From NCBI GenBank assembly GCA_938045315.1, contig CALINM010000087.1:1-10020 (forward strand): DNA of 10,020 nt, written 5' to 3'. Position 1 is the first letter of the stretch. Each line of letters opens with the position of its first letter. Below are positions 7,242 to 10,020 of the stretch, in pieces. The translations under genes and the position numbers were made by a program. This stretch comes from an uncultured bacterium. Lineage in GTDB: Bacteria > CALINM01. Below the pieces are notes generated by a model that did no database searches, was not told the DNA's origin, and saw only the letters and a list, made by a program, of their open reading frames with translations.

Positions 7242-7258
7242 CTCAAGCTTGATAAAAT
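7231..7258 (+). promoter_or_regulatory. Likely sigma-70-type promoter of the tRNA pair
   Basis: TTGAAA at 7231-7236 and TAAAAT at 7253-7258 are separated by 16 bases and lie 12 bases upstream of the first tRNA base. Spacing and position fit a promoter for a short tRNA leader. The match is by eye only. Confidence 0.5.
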
Positions 7259-7270
7259 AATTTAATTAGT

Positions 7271-7344
7271 TGGGAGATCGTCTAACGGCAGGACAGCGGA
7301 CTCTGACTCCGTTAATCTAGGTTCGAATCCTAGTCTCCCAGCCA
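7271..7344 (+). tRNA. tRNA-Gln, anticodon CUG, CCA encoded
   Basis: The 74 bases fold into a full cloverleaf. The acceptor stem TGGGAGA (7271-7277) pairs with TCTCCCA (7334-7340), starting with the U1-A72 pair typical of tRNA-Gln. The anticodon stem GCGGA/TCCGT (with one G-U pair) holds the loop CTCTGAC at 7301-7307, so the anticodon is CTG (7303-7305), reading CAG. The T-arm is CTAGG-TTCGAAT-CCTAG. The discriminator base is G and CCA is encoded at 7342-7344. In a low-GC genome a UUG-anticodon tRNA-Gln is expected elsewhere for the main CAA codon. Confidence 0.96.
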
Positions 7345-7351
7345 TTTTCAA

Positions 7352-7424
7352 GGTCCCATCGTCTAGAGGCCAAGGACATTGCCCTCTCACGGCAAAAACG
7401 CGGGTTCGAATCCCGCTGGGACTA
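7352..7424 (+). tRNA. tRNA-Glu, anticodon CUC, CCA not encoded
   Basis: The 73 bases form a cloverleaf close to the common bacterial tRNA-Glu. The anticodon stem TTGCC/GGCAA carries the loop CTCTCAC (7384-7390), anticodon CTC at 7386-7388, reading GAG. The T-arm is GCGGG-TTCGAAT-CCCGC. The acceptor GGTCCCA pairs with TGGGACT, so the first pair is G1-U72 rather than the usual G-C. The discriminator is A, and the next bases are TTT, so CCA must be added by a nucleotidyltransferase, unlike in the tRNA-Gln 7 bases upstream. The pair is probably one transcript. Confidence 0.95.
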
Positions 7425-7426
7425 TT

Positions 7427-7762
7427 TTATTGTTTAGAATGTGTAAATTTTTCTTTTATTTCCCTTTTTCTTAAAATTAACAGTGTCAATATGTTAATAA
7501 AAATTACTATTGAGAGTATAATAAAAGCCATAAACCATGGTTTTCCCTCTTTTGCTCTTTCACTGACTATTCTAAAAAGTGTTCTAAACCAGTCAAGGGT
7601 TCCTAAAAAAATGATGGCATTGATAGTTAAATATGACCACCATTTTCTTATAAAGACCAGAAAAATTGGTGATAAACTCGCTAAAGTAAAAATTAAAAGT
7701 CCCATTCTAAAAAAATGAAGGGTTAAGAATAATGAACATAATATTGTTAAGAAGACCCACAT
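7427..7762 (-). CDS. Small conserved membrane protein of unknown function
   Basis: The 111-residue protein on the minus strand has a hydrophobic N-terminus and three or four membrane segments (about 2-17, 19-38, 42-57 and 77-97). Features that look conserved are LHFFRMG (15-21) and LGTLDWFRTLFRIVSERAKE followed by GKPW (53-76), with an amphipathic Arg-rich linker between the last two helices. From memory, short proteobacterial proteins with a similar pattern (an H-x-x-R-x-G start and LEWLRT-like centre followed by GQPW) are annotated as hypothetical membrane proteins; I know of no function. The ATG has a weak AGGGG site (7770-7774 on the plus strand) 7 bases upstream. The stop lies two bases past the 3' end of the tRNA-Glu gene, so the two transcription units converge. 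It is divergent from the PP-loop gene pair. Confidence 0.8.
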   Translation of the reverse strand: MWVFLTILCSLFLTLHFFRMGLLIFTLASLSPIFLVFIRKWWSYLTINAIIFLGTLDWFRTLFRIVSERAKEGKPWFMAFIILSIVIFINILTLLILRKREIKEKFTHSKQ

Positions 7763-7783
7763 ATTTATACCCCTAAAACTTTT

Positions 7784-7811
7784 ATGAAAATGATTTATTT
7801 TAGTGTATAAT
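7784..7811 (+). promoter_or_regulatory. Candidate promoter of the PP-loop operon, giving a near-leaderless mRNA
   Basis: A perfect -10 box TATAAT lies at 7806-7811, with a partial -35 match ATGAAA at 7784-7789 and a 16-base spacer. Transcription would start about 7 bases later, within 2-4 bases of the ATG at 7821. No ribosome-binding sequence is visible before this ATG, which agrees with a leaderless or nearly leaderless message. The -35 match is weak. Confidence 0.45.
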
Positions 7812-7820
7812 AAAAAATCT

Positions 7821-8807
7821 ATGAAAGCAATTGCGTTACTATCAGGTGGGTTAGATAGTACACTGGCAATAAAGCTAGTAAAAGATCAGGGGATAGAAGT
7901 TATTGCATTAAATTTTACTTCTCCCTTTTGTACCTGCACTTCAAAAAATTCTGGTTGTAGCGCTGCTGCAAAATCAGCAAGGGAGTTAGGGATTCCGCTT
8001 AAAGTAATAGCTAAAGGGCTTGATTATTTTAAAATTGTGGAGAATCCAAAGTTTGGTTATGGTTCTAATATGAATCCATGTATAGATTGCAGGATCTATA
8101 TTTTTAAAAAAGCAAAAGAATTGATGGAAGAAGTGGGGGCAAGGTTTCTTATATCTGGTGAAGTGGTCGGGCAAAGGCCAATGTCACAAACAAGGCATAC
8201 TTTAAGATTGATAGAGAAAGAAGCAGGAGTGGAAGATATATTATTGAGACCACTTTCTGCAAAGTTACTGCCTCCAACATTACCGGAGAGAATGGGATGG
8301 ATAGATAGGGATAAGCTTCTTAGTATAAGTGGTAGGGGCAGAAGTGAGCAGATAAAAATTGCAAAAAATAACAATATAGATTATCCCTGTCCTGCTGGTG
8401 GGTGTCTTTTGACAGATAAATTTATTGCAAACAGAGTACGTGATCTATTTAAATTTAAAAAGGACTATGATCTTGATGATATTAGGTTATTAAAAATTGG
8501 TAGACATATCAGGATTTCTAAAGATTTAAAGGTCATTGTTGCCAGGGATGAAAATGAATGTGTTAAGTTAAAAAATACCTTTGATGAAAAGAGAGATATT
8601 ATTATTTGTTGTGTTGAACCAAAAGGTCCATATTTACTAATAAAAGATTTTAATGGTGATATCCCTGAGACAGTGTTTCAGATTGCATATAGATATTCAG
8701 ATGCCATTGTTGAGCCACTTCTTTTAGAAATAGATGGGGTAATTAAAAGTAGACTCACTTATACAAAAACAATTGATGAAGAAACTTTAAAATCCATGAT
8801 AATATGA
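7821..8807 (+). CDS. ThiI/MnmA-like PP-loop ATPase, predicted RNA thiolation protein
   Basis: From the ATG at 7821 the protein has 328 residues. It opens with the PP-loop SGGLDS at 8-13, which binds ATP and adenylates a substrate in this superfamily. Further marks are the Cys group 37, 39 and 46, NPCIDC (85-90), SGEVVGQRPMSQ (112-123), RPLSAKLLPPTLPE (143-156) and YPCPAGGCLLTD (188-199). The C-terminal part from about 215 has LLKIGRHIRIS (223-233) and resembles an RNA-binding domain seen in NFACT-like proteins. Such proteins are usually annotated as tRNA 4-thiouridine synthase or 2-thiouridylase-like, but their substrate is, to my knowledge, not firmly established. The paired Cys motifs could hold an Fe-S cluster or carry sulfur; this is inference. 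A GTG at 7803 is possible but overlaps the promoter-like TATAAT region and lacks a ribosome site. The stop overlaps the larE start (ATGA). Confidence 0.85.
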   Translation: MKAIALLSGGLDSTLAIKLVKDQGIEVIALNFTSPFCTCTSKNSGCSAAAKSARELGIPLKVIAKGLDYFKIVENPKFGYGSNMNPCIDCRIYIFKKAKELMEEVGARFLISGEVVGQRPMSQTRHTLRLIEKEAGVEDILLRPLSAKLLPPTLPERMGWIDRDKLLSISGRGRSEQIKIAKNNNIDYPCPAGGCLLTDKFIANRVRDLFKFKKDYDLDDIRLLKIGRHIRISKDLKVIVARDENECVKLKNTFDEKRDIIICCVEPKGPYLLIKDFNGDIPETVFQIAYRYSDAIVEPLLLEIDGVIKSRLTYTKTIDEETLKSMII

Positions 8808-9610
8808 AAGAGAAAGAAAAAAAATTAGAAAGTATAATTAAGTCTTATAAAAGCGCTATTGTTGCCTATTCTGGAGGAGTTGATAGTTCATTACTTCTTT
8901 ATTTAACTTATCTTTATCTGGGTAGAGATAATGTTCTTGCTTTAATTGCCGACTCAGAAACATATCCAGAAAGAGAGAAAGAATTTGCAATAAGCTTCTG
9001 CAATAAATATGACATTAGTTTTCAGATAATTCATACAGAGGAGCTAAAAGATGAAAGATTTAATCAAAATCCACCGGATAGATGCTATTACTGTAAATCT
9101 CATTTATTTGAACAGGCGCTAAGAATTAAGGAAAAACTAAGATTTCATATTGTTTTTGAAGGTAGCAACAAAGATGATTTGGGCGATTTTAGACCTGGAA
9201 GGAGAGCAGTGGTGGAAAAGGGGGTCGTAAGCCCACTTCTACTGGCTGGATTTACAAAAAGAGAAATAAGAGAACTTTCAAGAATATATAATTTGCCTAC
9301 GCATGATAAGCCTTCTAAAGCCTGTTTGGCCTCCAGGATTCCCTATGGTAAACCAATTAGCATTGATTTATTGCAAAAAATAGATAAAGCAGAAAACTTT
9401 CTTGAAAATTTAGGTTTTTCCGTTGTGAGGGTAAGAGCTCATGATGAGGTTGCCAGAATTGAGGTGGACCCCATGGACTTTCAGAAGGTTATTGAAATGA
9501 AAGAAACAATAGTAAAAAACTTTCTTAGATTAGGGTTTCAATATATTACCCTCGATTTAGAAGGTTTTAGGTCGGGGAGTATGAATAGGGTTTTAATTGA
9601 TAAGCTATAG
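8804..9610 (+). CDS. larE: ATP-dependent sulfur transferase LarE (nickel-pincer cofactor synthesis)
   Basis: The 268-residue length and motifs are those of LarE. The PP-loop SGGVDSS is at 23-29; PDRCYYCKSHLFEQA starts at 91; EGSNKDDLGDFRPGRRA is at 119-135; SPLLLAGFTKREIREL and THDKPSKACLASRIPYG (166-182) follow. LarE adenylates the carboxylates of the pyridinium dicarboxylate made by LarB and adds sulfur; LarC then inserts nickel to give the cofactor of lactate racemase LarA and relatives. Cys94, Cys97 and Cys174 are all present. In the known single-Cys enzyme one cysteine, equivalent to Cys174, is sacrificed; homologues with all three carry a [4Fe-4S] cluster and can pass on sulfur from it. 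No larA, larB or larC is in the window. The ATG has no own ribosome site and overlaps the previous stop, so translation is likely coupled. Confidence 0.93.
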   Translation: MKEKEKKLESIIKSYKSAIVAYSGGVDSSLLLYLTYLYLGRDNVLALIADSETYPEREKEFAISFCNKYDISFQIIHTEELKDERFNQNPPDRCYYCKSHLFEQALRIKEKLRFHIVFEGSNKDDLGDFRPGRRAVVEKGVVSPLLLAGFTKREIRELSRIYNLPTHDKPSKACLASRIPYGKPISIDLLQKIDKAENFLENLGFSVVRVRAHDEVARIEVDPMDFQKVIEMKETIVKNFLRLGFQYITLDLEGFRSGSMNRVLIDKL

Positions 9611-9669
9611 GCGTTTGGTTAGGGGCGACAGGATTGAGTGAAATATGGGATGTGACATTGGTATGGGCG

Positions 9670-9674
9670 AAGGA
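9670..9674 (+). promoter_or_regulatory. Ribosome-binding site supporting an ATT start
   Basis: AAGGA lies 6 bases before the ATT codon at 9681, the standard distance. The first downstream ATG in this frame (9726) has no comparable site in front of it. This site therefore favours ATT as the initiation codon of the transporter gene. Confidence 0.5.
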
Positions 9675-9680
9675 AATTAG

Positions 9681-10020
9681 ATTACAAATAGTAATTATCT
9701 CTTCAATTTTCTTATAATAATTTCAATGGTTATCTGGGGTGGAAGCTGGACATCAGCAAAAATTTTGACGAGATATTTAGATCCATATTCATTAACATTT
9801 CTTAGATTTTTTGTAAGTGTAATATTTTTCATACCAATTATTTATATGAGAAAATCACCAAAAAAAAGGGTAATCAAAAATTTTAAGTTCCTACTATTAG
9901 GGTCTCTATCAATGGGGCTTTATTTTTTGTTTTTTTTTAAAGGACTTGAAAAAGGGCATGCTAATATTGGTGGAGTCTTTGTAACTTCTCTTGTCCCTAT
10001 TTATACCCTTGTGATAAACA
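9681..10020 (+). CDS. EamA/DMT-family membrane transporter, 3' truncated by window edge
   Basis: The frame is open from after a TAG at 9678-9680 to the window end, 113 codons. The protein reads as the first four or so helices of a drug/metabolite transporter: NYLFNFLIIISMVIWGGSWT (helix 1 with the WG-x-x-W type motif), LDPYSLTFLRFFVSVIFFIP (helix 2), a basic loop KSPKKRVIKNFK, then FLLLGSLSMGLYFLFFFKGL and ANIGGVFVTSLVPIYTLVIN. These match the EamA repeat, an inner-membrane exporter fold with ten helices in full; substrate cannot be told. The start is uncertain. ATG at 9726 would cut helix 1 roughly in half and has no ribosome site, whereas ATT at 9681 has AAGGA 6 bases before it and yields a whole helix. 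It follows larE by 70 bases with no visible terminator and may be co-transcribed. Confidence 0.87.
   Translation, partial: MTNSNYLFNFLIIISMVIWGGSWTSAKILTRYLDPYSLTFLRFFVSVIFFIPIIYMRKSPKKRVIKNFKFLLLGSLSMGLYFLFFFKGLEKGHANIGGVFVTSLVPIYTLVIN

Noticed and set aside
7491-7718. Plus-strand reading frame of 75 codons opposite the small membrane protein
   Set aside because: It has no family-like features, is the complement of a well-supported minus-strand membrane gene, and has no convincing ribosome site.
1-10020. CRISPR arrays, insertion sequences or phage attachment sites
   Set aside because: I saw no spaced direct repeats, transposase-like proteins, or duplication of a tRNA 3' end within the window.

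Overview
The window is AT-rich (roughly one third G+C by eye) and gene-dense, with short or overlapping gene junctions, SD-type ribosome sites and ATG/GTG/TTG starts, so it is bacterial. Content and style (an Mrp/Mbh-like antiporter operon with three MrpD-type subunits, LarE, a ThiI-like PP-loop protein, tRNAs with and without encoded CCA) would fit an anaerobic, low-GC Gram-negative such as a member of the Deferribacterota or a deltaproteobacterial relative. That placement is inference; no marker gene here settles it.

Positions 1-6763 hold one plus-strand operon for a multisubunit cation/proton antiporter: the end of mnhF, then mnhG, a fused MbhD-MbhE (MrpA C-terminal part), mnhB, mnhC, a first MrpD-type subunit, a second NuoL-like subunit, a 78-residue two-helix protein, and a third, longer MrpD-type subunit with a C-terminal extension. 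Every junction is either an overlap of 1-8 bases or a gap of 2 bases, so the genes are almost certainly co-transcribed and translationally coupled. The order F-G-DE-B-C-D matches the sodium-translocating module of archaeal membrane-bound hydrogenases (MbhB-H), but no hydrogenase or other redox subunit follows. The product is probably a secondary antiporter with three proton-channel subunits, or one that pairs with partners encoded elsewhere.

Positions 6764-7270 lack an intact gene. They contain what looks like a decayed gene for a small exported protein (6947-7170), whose tail resembles a cytochrome c heme site with its cysteines lost, and then a likely tRNA promoter. Positions 7271-7424 encode tRNA-Gln(CUG) and tRNA-Glu(CUC) in tandem. 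A minus-strand gene for a small conserved membrane protein (7427-7762) ends two bases past the tRNA-Glu gene and is divergent from the next operon.

Positions 7821-9610 encode two PP-loop ATPases joined by an ATGA overlap: a ThiI/MnmA-like protein predicted to act in RNA thiolation, and LarE, the sulfur transferase for the nickel-pincer cofactor, of the three-cysteine type. The first may be read from a nearly leaderless mRNA. The window ends inside an EamA/DMT-family transporter gene (9681 onward) whose best-supported start is a rare ATT codon.
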